A DNA stretch of 64,000 bases from Branchiostoma floridae (taxonomy: Eukaryota; Chordata; Leptocardii; Amphioxiformes; Branchiostomatidae): positions 23,793,852 through 23,857,851 of the forward strand of contig NC_049983.1 of the NCBI RefSeq assembly GCF_000003815.2, given 5' to 3'. The position numbers and the translations under genes are program-made. The notes beneath the pieces were generated by a model, which was not told the DNA's origin, searched no databases, and saw nothing but the letters and a program-made list of their open reading frames with translations. Positions 33,401 to 43,500 of the stretch are shown piece by piece; position 1 is the stretch's first letter, and each line of letters begins with the position of its first letter.

Positions 33401-33510
33401 TTTCTACACGACCTCGCCCAGAGTACCTTTCATATGCTGCCGCAAAGTTATCGTACCGTACTACGAAGACTAAACTCACCGATAGTCATAGAGAACGCCA
33501 GCTGCAGCAT
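30494..33510 (-). CDS. Predicted small single-pass membrane protein, 73 aa
   Basis: Four minus-strand exons join in phase, 222 nt: 33510-33480 (start, MLQLAFSMTI, signal-like), 31716-31663 (Pro/Thr stalk, PNGTTTPPPVSTAPPSS with an N-G-T glycosylation site), 31025-30918 (GAQIGGIIGGLSGVIVVIIV and on, a membrane span followed by basic NWHRKK), and 30522-30494 (short tail, stop TGA). Each boundary has AG/GT. All introns are phase 1, the usual phase for extracellular modules, so further exons (for example an Ig or lectin module) could exist between the start and stalk exons. Family not recognised; the layout resembles the membrane-proximal end of a type I receptor or mucin-like protein. Confidence 0.5.
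31059..31125. repeat. 21-bp inverted repeat hairpin
   Basis: ATAGAACACGTGACTCAGTGA (31059-31079) is inverted at 31105-31125 with one mismatch. Lies in the intron between the membrane and stalk exons of the minus-strand gene; includes the palindrome CACGTG. Confidence 0.6.
31680..32060 (-). repeat. Tandem repeats carrying copies of the stalk exon's acceptor end
   Basis: A unit of about 177 bp is repeated: stalk exon 5' end (31680-31716), then 31857-31893 and 32033-32065 repeat GGTGTTGTTGTACC and the adjacent acceptor. The two extra copies lose the donor side and so are pseudo-exons. The unit also contains ATATAGCCGATATAGCCG and TTCGGCGTAACAC, which match the tail of the CR1-like insertion at 42850-42900. 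Confidence 0.6.
32290..32610 (-). mobile_element. SINE-like repeat, copy 2
   Basis: Matches the repeats at 17700 and 59500 (TTTGCACCATCGCACACC, TTTAACGTCCTATC, GGGACAGCCCTAGCC). Its right part reads GATTCGAATTCGAGACC, the inverse of a B-box-like sequence. Confidence 0.55.
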
Positions 33511-33529
33511 CAGCACCAATTCATAACTG

Positions 33530-33890
33530 CTGTCACAAGAAGTGGGTGGGTGGAACGACACGCGGCGGCCATTTTTGCTCGTCTTCTCGGAGTCAGTAGT
33601 CCTGTTTGTCAGCAAACTCGGTCGGTAGTTCCTTCAGCTGTGCGTGGATTCACCTGGCAGTATCCGGATGGCCTGGAAGAGTTTGCGCGGTTCTTATATA
33701 ACCACGGCAAGCACGACCGGTAGGACGTTTACACTCAAAAACACCACGCCCATGAGTCAACAAGCCACGCCCCCGTTCGTCTAAACGTGCACTTTGACGG
33801 GCGGTTGCCATGGCGACGCGTCTCATCCTACCGTTCTGTGACAGGTTGTTTCCATAACGACGCGCGGATCGTGTTTCGCCAAACACCCAA
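33530..33890 (-). promoter_or_regulatory. CpG-rich region upstream of the minus-strand gene
   Basis: GC- and CpG-rich stretch (CACGCGGCGGCC, GCGACGCGTCTC, GACGCGCGGATCG) directly upstream of the start at 33510, in otherwise AT-rich DNA. Plausible promoter; no TATA box chosen. Confidence 0.4.
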
Positions 33891-34276
33891 ATATGTCTAC
33901 TTCATATAGGATTGTCTTGAATCATTATTTGCGTCCTTACTTTAAGGGATAATGAAGAAGATACCATTCTTCCGTTTGATAGATTTTTTTTAACAATTCA
34001 TTTAAAGTTAAGGTCTCATTCGTGTATTGCTCGAAATAGATCCGAGCCAAAAAATAAACGGCTGCATGGACGCGTGATTTTAGCGGTGAGAAAGTCCGGG
34101 ATCCCTTTCAGCCAGCCGAACTGATCTCAAAAGTTAGATTGGTGAAAGTTTGTATAGAAATTAGTAGGCAAAGTTTGGCAGCTGCGATCTAGGTCGGATT
34201 TCCCAAGGGTTTTATCAAGATAAAACCGCATTGAGTTAATTTAGATTAAATGTGCTCAACATTGCTAGAAGCAAAA
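33891..34276. other. Spacer, nothing recognised
   Basis: No open frame or known element seen between the CpG-rich region and the hairpin-array element. Confidence 0.4.
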
Positions 34277-35262
34277 CTACGAAAACCTCGCCCTCCTTTT
34301 TCAGCACTGGAACCCAGTGCTGAAGATGGCGTTCAGCACTGGATTTCCAGTGCTGACGAATATTCAGCACTGGAAACCGAGTGCTGAGAGATCGGGATAC
34401 TCCGAGATATACAGTTATTTGGAATTACGATACGTCCTTTGCTCTACTACTAAAACTTAAGACATTGCAGGATTATAAACGTCACCTATCGTTATATTCT
34501 GCTCTATAACGCCTCTATAATAGTGTGCACAGTGTTCAATTGTCGATTACCTTCGGGGATAATGGAATACTCGCGATCGGCGTGACGCTTTCTTTACGTG
34601 GGTGGACAAAAGGTTAAAGTGTAACTTACATCATTGGACCCTTATACAGTATACATATATTCAATTACCATTTTTTAACGAATGGATAGCACAACTACAA
34701 TTTTTTTTTGCACGAAATAACTTATTTTTCCTTCGAATTTACGTCTTGTACCCCTCTCAGCACTGGGAGATTCCAGTGCTGGAAGGACGTCAGCACTGGT
34801 TCGTACACCATTCCAATCCTTAAAAGACGTCAGCACTCGTTTTCCAGTGCTGAAGATTTCATAGCACTGGTTTTCCAGTGCTGAAGTGTTCTCGAGCACT
34901 GGTAAATCCAGTGCGGAAGGCGAGGTTTTTGTATATCAGCACTCGGTTCCAGTGCTGACGGCAGTTTCAGCACTGGGTAACCAGTGCTGAATTAATTTTG
35001 ACCTGACCCGGCCCCGATATCCCCGGATTTCAGCACTGGTAACCGAGTGCTGGCGGCAAATCAGCACTGGAAAACGAGTGCTGAAAGAAATTCAGCACTG
35101 GAAAACCAGTGCTGAGGGAGTTTCAGCACTCGAACAAGGCCGATCAACACTGGAAAACGAGTGCTGAAAGAATTTCAGCACTGGAAAACCAGTGCTGAGG
35201 CCGTTCAGACAATTGAATCAGCACTGGAACACCAGTGCGGAAGGCGAGGTTTTCGTAGACTT
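34277..35262. mobile_element. Hairpin-array element with 20-bp inverted ends
   Basis: Ends are inverted copies: CTACGAAAACCTCGCCCTCC at the left and GGAAGGCGAGGTTTTCGTAG at the right. Inside are about 16 copies of one hairpin, TCAGCACTGG - 2 to 6 nt - CCAGTGCTGA, three at 34301-34387 and the rest at 34757-35241, separated by short non-repeated spacers. Several have paired changes to CACTCG / CGAGTG. No open frame. Probably a non-autonomous DNA transposon with an unusual subterminal repeat system; I do not recognise the family. Confidence 0.75.
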
Positions 35263-35402
35263 GCAACATAGAATGGAAAATCTGCTGACATTTCATGTAG
35301 CGGCCATGTAAAACACGTATTAAAAAAAAACTATAGCTCAATGCTAGTACCTGTAGTAATCGCTAGGCGGCAGTGCTTCTCAAAGCCCCCAAAAATGTGG
35401 CA

Positions 35403-35612
35403 ATGATCTACCCCTCACTGAGTGGTACAGTCCGAAAGGTCAGAGTTCATTGCAGACGGAAACTTCACAAAGTTTTGACTAGGTATGTTGAAGTTTATTA
35501 TTCCGTTATGTTTGAAGTTGCCGTTAATTTCCGATGTGATATTGAAACTTATGTTGAGGCTACCCATAGTTATGAAACTGGCATGACAGTGTATGAAGAA
35601 TATATCCTATAA
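35403..35612 (+). CDS. Short conserved open frame ending YEEYIL, copy 2
   Basis: From ATG 35403 to TAA 35610-35612: MIYPSLSGTVRKVRV ... LFEVAV-like core (YYSVMFEVAVNF) ... ETYVEATHSYETGM and the terminal YEEYIL. Frame and stop are kept relative to 2161-2370 despite a 3-nt deletion. Unknown family. Confidence 0.4.
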   Translation: MIYPSLSGTVRKVRVHCRRKLHKVLTRYVEVYYSVMFEVAVNFRCDIETYVEATHSYETGMTVYEEYIL

Positions 35613-37054
35613 CGTTAAATGCTTAACTTTTTACGCATGAGTTTCCACGTGGGTGGGTGTGGGGCAAAGGAATTTTTCACCCAATTCACCAGTTCTTGAT
35701 ATAGATGCCACCAAGATGAGTCAAAATTGGCGCTATACTTCTATATCATTTGTTTGCAGTTACCGGTAAATCTTGAGTAACAAAACTAGTGATTGAATTT
35801 TAGAAATGAAATGAAATTAACTCAGTCTAGAGATACTAAGTACAGATTAATTAGGAATTAATTAATTGCTTGCAGATTTTGATAGGATAGAGATTATGTG
35901 TACCCACAGAAAAAAATTGGTTGAATAGGTCCAATTTTGGGTGTCTGAGTATTTTGAGCCCTGCCGCACATGCATTCTGATCTCTGTGATTGTAAAAAGG
36001 GCTTAATATACATGTATTTATAAGCTCATTCATGAGTCCAAGTACACATGCACAGGTCAAACTCAAAGGAGAAGGTCCTGACTTGTAAACAGTTGTCGTC
36101 CCAACGATACAGGTGGCCTCCGTCAGTCAGATTATATATATTACAACACAGTAGTCACTGTGTATTCTGTATCTCCCAAGTTACCAGCCTGACCACGGGT
36201 AGGAGGCTGGAAGGCGATCCAACCTCTGCAGGAGGGCTGGGACCGAGGGTGATGCAGAATACATCGTGCTGAAATTGTTATTTACGTCATACCCATTGGA
36301 GAAAATACATATCTCAATGCAAAATGGCCTGGAACTAAAAATAGCAGCTTAATTCCAATGTCTGAATCTGGTTTGCAAATCTTTGACAGGCAGCCGCACT
36401 TGGAGCACAATTGGATGGTGTTTGATATGTTCTATGAAATCCCATGTGATACAAGTAGAACCCCATGTGATAAGGTAGCCTCCTTCACCGGCCTCTCTGG
36501 GAAGCTTGGCAATTTTTTTTTGGGGGGGGGGGGGGGGTAGGTCGATTTGCGATTTTTAACCGGGAATATGCCGGGAAAGGAATATATGCCGGGAAAGGAA
36601 TATACACCGGAAAGCTTGTACGGGCTAGGCGAAATTGGCTTCCCAGTAGGCCTGCTACTCTTCGGTATCTACAAAGCCCTATTAAAAAACACTTGTCACC
36701 ATTACATAGAATTAAATAATCCATTTTTGCTTCATAAACAACTTACCAACATTTACTTTGAATTAGAGTGGGCTGGCTACAATCAACAGCGAAATTGAAT
36801 AGCTTTAATAGTATTATGTTTCATGAATAGACCATGTACAGACCCTCACATATGGTTTGATTGGATGCACTTTCGCATTGATTTTTGGTAGACTATGTAA
36901 AAAAAGTGTTTTGCATGTATCGGTACAGTCATTTTTTTGTACACTACGTTAAGCTTGTTTGCTACATATTTGAAATACGGTGGCCTTACAGTTCTATTAG
37001 CCAAAAAGAAACCTTACAATGTCTTATGAGATTCTCTTTTTCCCTGTTTTGCAG
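35613..37054. other. Spacer upstream of the second locus
   Basis: Homologous to 2371-2880 at first, then locus-specific. Includes a run of about 18 G at 36520-36538 preceded by T, and short direct repeats ATATGCCGGGAAAGGA at 36567-36600. No gene seen. Confidence 0.5.
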
Positions 37055-37108
37055 CTCCATAATCAGTCAAGAAGTGTGAAGCTCAGACAAGACATCACAC
37101 GACCCAAG

Positions 37109-37432
37109 ATGGAGGACACAGAGCCCAGTACAGACGACCAGGACTTCAGTACTGTAGAGGAGCACAGGCTCCACAGGGAGTGTGGCATCACCTCTCCTCT
37201 CACCTACCGCTCCACGGGGAGTGTGGCATCACCTGTCACCTCTCACCAATCATTCCGCGGGAACATCAAAATCTTCATGGAAGACTGCAATGTCATCAAG
37301 ATGGACAATGACAGGAATCAAGTTGACAATGACAGGAGTCAAGTGTGTCTTCTGGAATGGATGGATGGGAATCATGGGATCCAACTTAAAAAGCGTGACT
37401 CTGAGTGCTTTATGTGCTGGCTGTATTCAATG
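37109..37432 (+). CDS. Block B 5' coding exon, intact
   Basis: Acceptor TGTTTTGCAG before 37055, ATG 37109, open for 108 codons to donor GTAAGT at 37433 (phase 0). Starts MEDTEPSTDDQDFSTVEEHR. Contains a 21-nt internal duplication (DNDRNQV / DNDRSQV) and ends LKKRDSECFMCWLYSM. No known domain. Its copy in paralog A is destroyed. It does not splice in frame directly to the exon at 40420 (phase 0 to 1), so another exon or an alternative start is needed. Confidence 0.6.
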
Positions 37433-37870
37433 GTAAGTGGGCAATCTTAGATGCACTAACATGTGTTGTGATATCAGTATAAAAATAGTATAGAAAAAAC
37501 ACCCCTTTTACTCCAATGTACACAGCCCAACATCTGAATATTAAGTAACCCAAGACCTCAAATAAGAGGCACCTGACTTTGACTTCCTCTTTGCACCACG
37601 ACCCGAGCATTGAGCAGACGGGCCACCATCGACTCTCTGTACATTACTAACACTTCACCCGAATAGACGTAGGAGCAACAGTTGAGTGTCTGTGATTGAA
37701 TTCATCTCAAAGGCTGAAAAGCACAACAACATGTGCTTTCAACTAAGTTGTAGATTACATGTGACTTAGTGAAAAAAAGAAACCATTCTTACATGTACAT
37801 ATCCATTGCTTTATTCACACCGACGTTCGGTGACTGTCTGTCATACTGACTGGTTCACTTTGTAATGCAG

Positions 37871-37936
37871 CTCTACGTAAACTGCTTACAGACGCAGATG
37901 AGGTTCCTAGACGTAAAGTATTTTACTTTGTGTACA
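37871..37936 (+). CDS. Possible small exon
   Basis: After acceptor TTTGTAATGCAG a 66-nt open stretch (LYVNCLQTQMRFLDVKYFTL and CT) ends at a good donor, ACA then GTGAGT. An earlier donor GTAAAG at 37913 is also possible. Phase 0-0. Conserved in paralog A (4469-4534) except for a TAG there. Purely a splice-site argument. Confidence 0.25.
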
Positions 37937-38504
37937 GTGAGTGCTTACGAGTAATGCAATTTTTACCATGCGGGTCCCAAATGTTTCTTTTCTAGCTCTA
38001 GCATATTTGCAAGTTAAGTTTTATCAGGCAGAAACCCCCTAGCCTCTACATGCTGTCTTCCAACCAGCAGCATGACGGTGTTTGTTTCTTGGGTGAACCC
38101 TGTGAGCCTTTATAAAATCTTTTCAAAGATAATCTTTGGCATTGGAATAGTCTAAGCTGTACAGAATTTGTCCCTGAACATGCAGGGGGGAAATAGCATC
38201 CCAGGGGCTTCAAATTTTAACATATTTTCATGGGATCATGTCGTCCCCTCCCCCAGTACAATAGTTAAGAACTTGGCTGATTGATAAGAACTTGGCAATG
38301 CCCTCTATGTCTGATATTTTAAATTACATGTATGCTGTGAAAAAAACTAATGTAAACCCTGAATATCACGAACAAGTTAGAGCACAATCGATGTCTCAAA
38401 ATAAAAGCACAAAATCAAATCACAGGCCAAAGGCAGTCATGAAGGCTATACTAGTAGCCCTATGGTGGGTTCATTTGGTACATTGGGATTTACAAGCACT
38501 GAGA

Positions 38505-38910
38505 TGAGTGAGAGTGAAAGTTGAGTGAGGAAAAGCTGAGTGAGTGAGTGAGTGAAAGTGAAGAGTGAGTGAGAGTGAGTGAGTGAGTGAGTGAGTGAGT
38601 GAGTGAGTGAGTGAGTGAGTGAGTGAAAGTGAAGAGTGAGTGAGAGAGAGTGAGTGAAAGTGAAGAGTGAGTGAGAGTGAGTGAGTGAGTGAGTGAGTGA
38701 AAGTGAAGAGTGAGTGAGAGTGAGTGAGTGAAAGTGAAGAGTGAGTGAGAGTGAGTGAGTGAGTGAAAGTGAAGAGTGAGTGAGAGAGAGTGAGTGAGTG
38801 AGTGAGTGAGTGAGTGAAAGTGAAGAGTGAGTGAGAGAGAGTGAGTGAGTGAGTGAAAGTGAGTGAGTTAATAGTGAGTGACACTGATCATGACAGTGAA
38901 AGTGAGTGAG
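38505..38910. repeat. (GTGA)n microsatellite with GAAAGTGAAGA interruptions
   Basis: Paralog of 5075-5332, expanded by higher-order repeats of the block GTGAGTGAAAGTGAAGA. The opposite-strand SLTH frames are artefacts. Confidence 0.9.
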
Positions 38911-40419
38911 TGTGAGCATTCATTGAGTTATTCTAATAGGCCATTAATAAGGCAGAAGTTTATTGTTAACTCCCAGGCACCATGTCAGCATATTCAAAAC
39001 AGTTTTGAAGATCAATAGTTATACAAATATTCACCCCTGAGCAGAGGCGGCTCCCATATTGACTATAACCATGCATCTGGTGATGAAGGGTCAAAGTCCT
39101 AGGCCTGGTCTGCATGTTTGTACAGTACCTGTTTGCTTGCTGATGTGGCAGTCAGGCCACCATGTTGGAATTTTGGATTGTCCTGTGTTTTGAGCCACTA
39201 TGACAGACACTTGAACTATATCAGGGATCCAAGAAATAGTTCTCCGCTCTACTAAGATTACTGTCCAGGTATGGTCTTAGGGATTTTACGATATTGACCA
39301 GGGTGAGGGCTGGTGCACTGGGGGGAGGGCCATTGAATTTTTTTTTATGTCGGAGGCGGGACATTGAAAAACTTTTTGAGCTGGGGATAATCCTTAGATT
39401 AGCTTAGCCAGCCAGCAAGATTTGCCCATCTAAATGTAGAAAGTGGCATTTCAGAGAGTCAACATTTCAAAATTGGAGTCCTGTCTGACTCTCTTGCGAT
39501 GCCTCACATTTTTGGCACTCCAAGATTATTACTGTTGGGGGTATTTGGTTGAGCATGCTTTTGTGTATTTTAAAATAGAAAGTAAATTTACCTCAGTCTG
39601 CAGATAATGCAGGAAACTAAGTATTTCAGTGGGCCGAGTTTGATCTTTATTTATTCTTGAGAAGCTCAAATCAGCGTGCAGGCTGCTAATTTATTGAGGT
39701 CATGATGGAGGTATTAAAGGGTCAGATAAAATATAACAGAGGTACAGATTACATCGAGTCTTAATAATATGAAATCTATCAACATATATCATTACATGAT
39801 ATACATAGTACAAAAACATCGCTCCACCACTAGTAATTTACAAAAGCTCCGGTTTCTCTAGCGATATTTGCTTAGTTATCAATCATTGAAGTATTGTTAT
39901 TTCGTTCCTAAGTTGTCATTTTGTTAATTGGTATTCTGCACTGGGTCGCATTATTGTTTAATAATTTTCATATCTATTCAATCTTTATTTAACTTTATGA
40001 GTTGTTGAATTCTATTTTGATTTGTAAATCTTGATGAGAAGAGCTTGTACAAGCCACATAGCTTTTTTTCTCCCCCTCCTGCACGTTTTCTTCCTTTGAT
40101 TTCCACTATGTTGGCTTTTTAGAAATGTGCAAAATCAATAAGTCCATATATACATGTCTGTTCATTTTTGGTCATTTCTTTTATTTCAAGAGTCTCTTAA
40201 AGGAGGTCAGATTTGGAGTCGTACACGTGTCTAGCAACAGTTTGATCGTCTCATTTTCTGGAGTTACACAATTACACAGTGGCATCAGTAACTGTTACTA
40301 ACAACATTGTCAGTAGCAATTTTTTTCAAGTATATTTTACTAATCTAGATCTGTTTTTTTTTAAAAAGCAAACAAGACACCCTTTGATTCACATGTTGTC
40401 CATTCTGTGTTGCCCCCAG
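38911..40419. other. Intron-like DNA homologous to 5333-6533
   Basis: No coding signal; continues the A/B segmental duplication up to the start exon. Confidence 0.5.
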
Positions 40420-40529
40420 AGATGGACCTGGTCACGTTCTTCACGGCTGTGCAGAAAGGTGATGTGCAGACTGTGAGGAGGGGACTGGAGACTGGGGTGG
40501 ACGTTAATGCCAAGAGACTCTGGCTATGG
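40420..40529 (+). CDS. Block B start exon
   Basis: CCCCCAG, AG, ATG at 40422; 36 codons (MDLVTFFTAVQKGDVQTVRR ... GVDVNAKR) before GTAAGG. Same structure as 6534 and 55273. Confidence 0.75.
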
Positions 40530-43500
40530 GTAAGGATGCTGATTTTCATTGATCAAACTAAAGGTGGGAGTTCTGAAATATCAATATTGATTTATGTGAT
40601 TAACATTTTGATGGAATGAAACGTAACTAGCAGCAAGAAGTTATTTTGGCTTTTTTATCTGCACAATATATTGTGGTGCATGCTGTTCTCGATAATGACC
40701 ATTGATAGCCTGGCTTGATGATATGTCAGCTGCTGAAAGAATGTACCTTTAATTTGTTACAAAAAAAACAGTAATTTGAGCCAAACTGCCAACTATATTC
40801 AGCAGTGAATGAATGAATGACTGGTTTATTAGGGCCAAACAAGTGCGTATATACATGTACTGTACATACTGCAGCCATACAAGGCTGAATTGGTGTATGA
40901 TACATATCACATTTGTTAAAAACTTCATTAAGATTCATTCAACAATGATACAATAAAAGGTAGTGTGCTATTTTTGAATTGGGATGATTTGCATTTAAAC
41001 TGTGTGTAGTTGTCCTTTGTACGTAGTTCTCTCCCATGAACACTTCCCCGTTTCGGGGGGAACCAGCCAGAGAATAGTGGAAACTTAGACACAGACAGGG
41101 CAAATTTCAAACAAAGACTACGACGTCTCAGGTACAGGGAAGTAAATGACAGCTGTTCTAAGGCTCTGTCGTAGCCAGCATAGCGCCTACCTTAAGAGTT
41201 ATTCTGTACGCCCTCTTTTGTACAGATTCAATGCACTTAGACTGGAGAGCAGTGAGGCCTGGATAGCAGTGAGGCCTGGATGCCACACTGGGCAAGCATA
41301 CTCTAACAAAGGTCTTACAAACCCACAGAAAACAAGGGTTAAGTCATTGTCACCAAGTCCATGTTTCTTTAGGACACGTACTAGGTATAGCCTACGGTTG
41401 GCCTTACTGACTATAGCGGACCACTTGAGATCGGCTTGCATGATTATGCCGAGAACTCTAGCAAACTGAACTTCTTCCAATACTGATGGTCCTACTTACA
41501 ACTGTGGCGCTCTCTGGCGATCGGAGATAAGGGATTTAAGGTGTGGGGTGATCCATGGTTTGTCCTTCACATGCAAACGTACAACCTTGGTTGGGAAGAA
41601 CATGTCAATGGCATCACTGAGTGTTGTATAGAAAGCTGTACACTTGGCTTCTGCGTCTGATGCTGCTGCAGAATTCGAACCTCATCCCAGGAGTGGGTGG
41701 TAATCTAGGAGCCGAAGGCTCGGATGTCCGAGTCGCACATCGGCCCGACTACTTTCTTACGGCAACTATTGATCGGTTGTCTCTGTTCGTCACTCTGTAT
41801 GACACGCAGTTATGGTCATTTCATCCCACAGGGGGCACTATAGTAGGAGACTTGTAGAATTTACCAAGGTTTGTAAGGATCTGGTCAAGCACCGCATTAC
41901 CACGAGTAGGAGTCTGTACAACTTGTAGTAAAGTGTGGTCGAGACAGGGAGTACTGGTGTCGAGGTGATTCAGATCGCCCATCACGAGCAGACCGATGTC
42001 CGGGTAGGAGTTCTTCAGCACGTCTTGCTCCTAAGTGGAGGTGTTGAGATCAACCCAGGGCCTAGACCACCTAAACGTCCCTCTGGGAGCTGTAACAAAG
42101 CAGTACAGAATAAGCATGCTGCTATTTGTTGTGATGACTGCGATGCGTGGTATCATAAGGACTGTATTGAGCTTTGCTCTCAGGTATACACTGTTATTAG
42201 AAACCCACCGATCATACTCATGGATATGCTGTGACTGCGGCGTACCAAACTTTGCATCAGGCATGTTCGACATCATTGATGACAGCTTTCATTCGGTAAA
42301 TTCAATTGATACGCTGAACTCCAGCACAAGTTTTCCAGGTGACACACCAACGTCCACATCCACTCCACTTAGATCAAAGCAGGGGAAAACCCACACTAGA
42401 AAAGATAAACTTGAAAGGTTACAGAACCAAGCTGCCAGATTCTGCACAAACAACTACAACAGGGATGCTAGTGTTACCAAAATGAAAACAGATCTGCAGT
42501 GGACATCATTTGAAGACAGAAGGAAAATGTCCAGATTTTGCATGATGTACAAAATGACGAATAAGCTGGTGGACGTACCGACTGATAAGTTACCAGCTCA
42601 AAAAAGAACAAGAAACAGTCATGACTTCAAGTACCAGAGTTACCAAATGAAGCTAGGATTGATGTGTTCAAAAATTTTTATTTTCAGAGAATTATCGTAG
42701 AGTGGAATTTGTTATCACCAAGCACAGTAGGGGCATCTTCTCTGGATAGTTTTAAAGAATGCTTGCAGATAGATGTGCAAAAGTTAGGTGTGACGGATCG
42801 TTCAGTGTAATGTAACCAGCTGCTTGCGCGCCGCGTGCCTGCGAAGCTGGTGTGTTACGCCGAAGGGCGGTTATACCGGCTATATAGATACAGATACAGA
42901 TACAGACTCTTGCAGGTGGCCCAGCAATGCAGTTTCGTTACATGAAGCTGGGGGGTTATACACACCACACAGGGCAATGGACGATACCTCCCGTGGAAGC
43001 CAGTGAGGGCGCAGGTGCACCCACACACATTCCAAGTCCGATGGAACAAGTACTATGTCCAGGGCCTTAGCCGAAATGGTTGCTTTGGTGTACACTGCTA
43101 CACCTCCTCCACATTTGTCAGGTCGACATTTAGAGAACGTGTTAAAGTTTTGCACATCTGTAGCTGAATTCGGGAGGCAGGGAGTGAACCAGGTCTTGGT
43201 TACTACTGTATTCCCAATCTAGAACACGTACTGCTTAACTACTGTAAGATATTGATTAGTGTTCCTAGAAGTTCTGTCAATGCTGCTGTATTGGGCGAGC
43301 TAGGTATGTTTCCACTGTATATAGACACCCAGACACAACTCATTACTCTGTGACACTGGAGGGTAACCTCCAGTAACAGAGTATTGTAATCACTTTGTGC
43401 GTTGAGTGTTCGCACCTATATCTCTATGTTCTGTATGCCGCAATCGCATGTGGGTTGGCATGTCGTCTGTACTCGGTTGGGAAATGATGCACGTTATTTT

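Noticed and set aside
34757-35241. CRISPR array of palindromic repeats
   Set aside because: Spacers are irregular and very short, the whole sits between inverted ends, and the host is eukaryotic.
41146-41469. Plus-strand open frame
   Set aside because: Shadow of the minus-strand LINE reverse transcriptase at 41480-41199.
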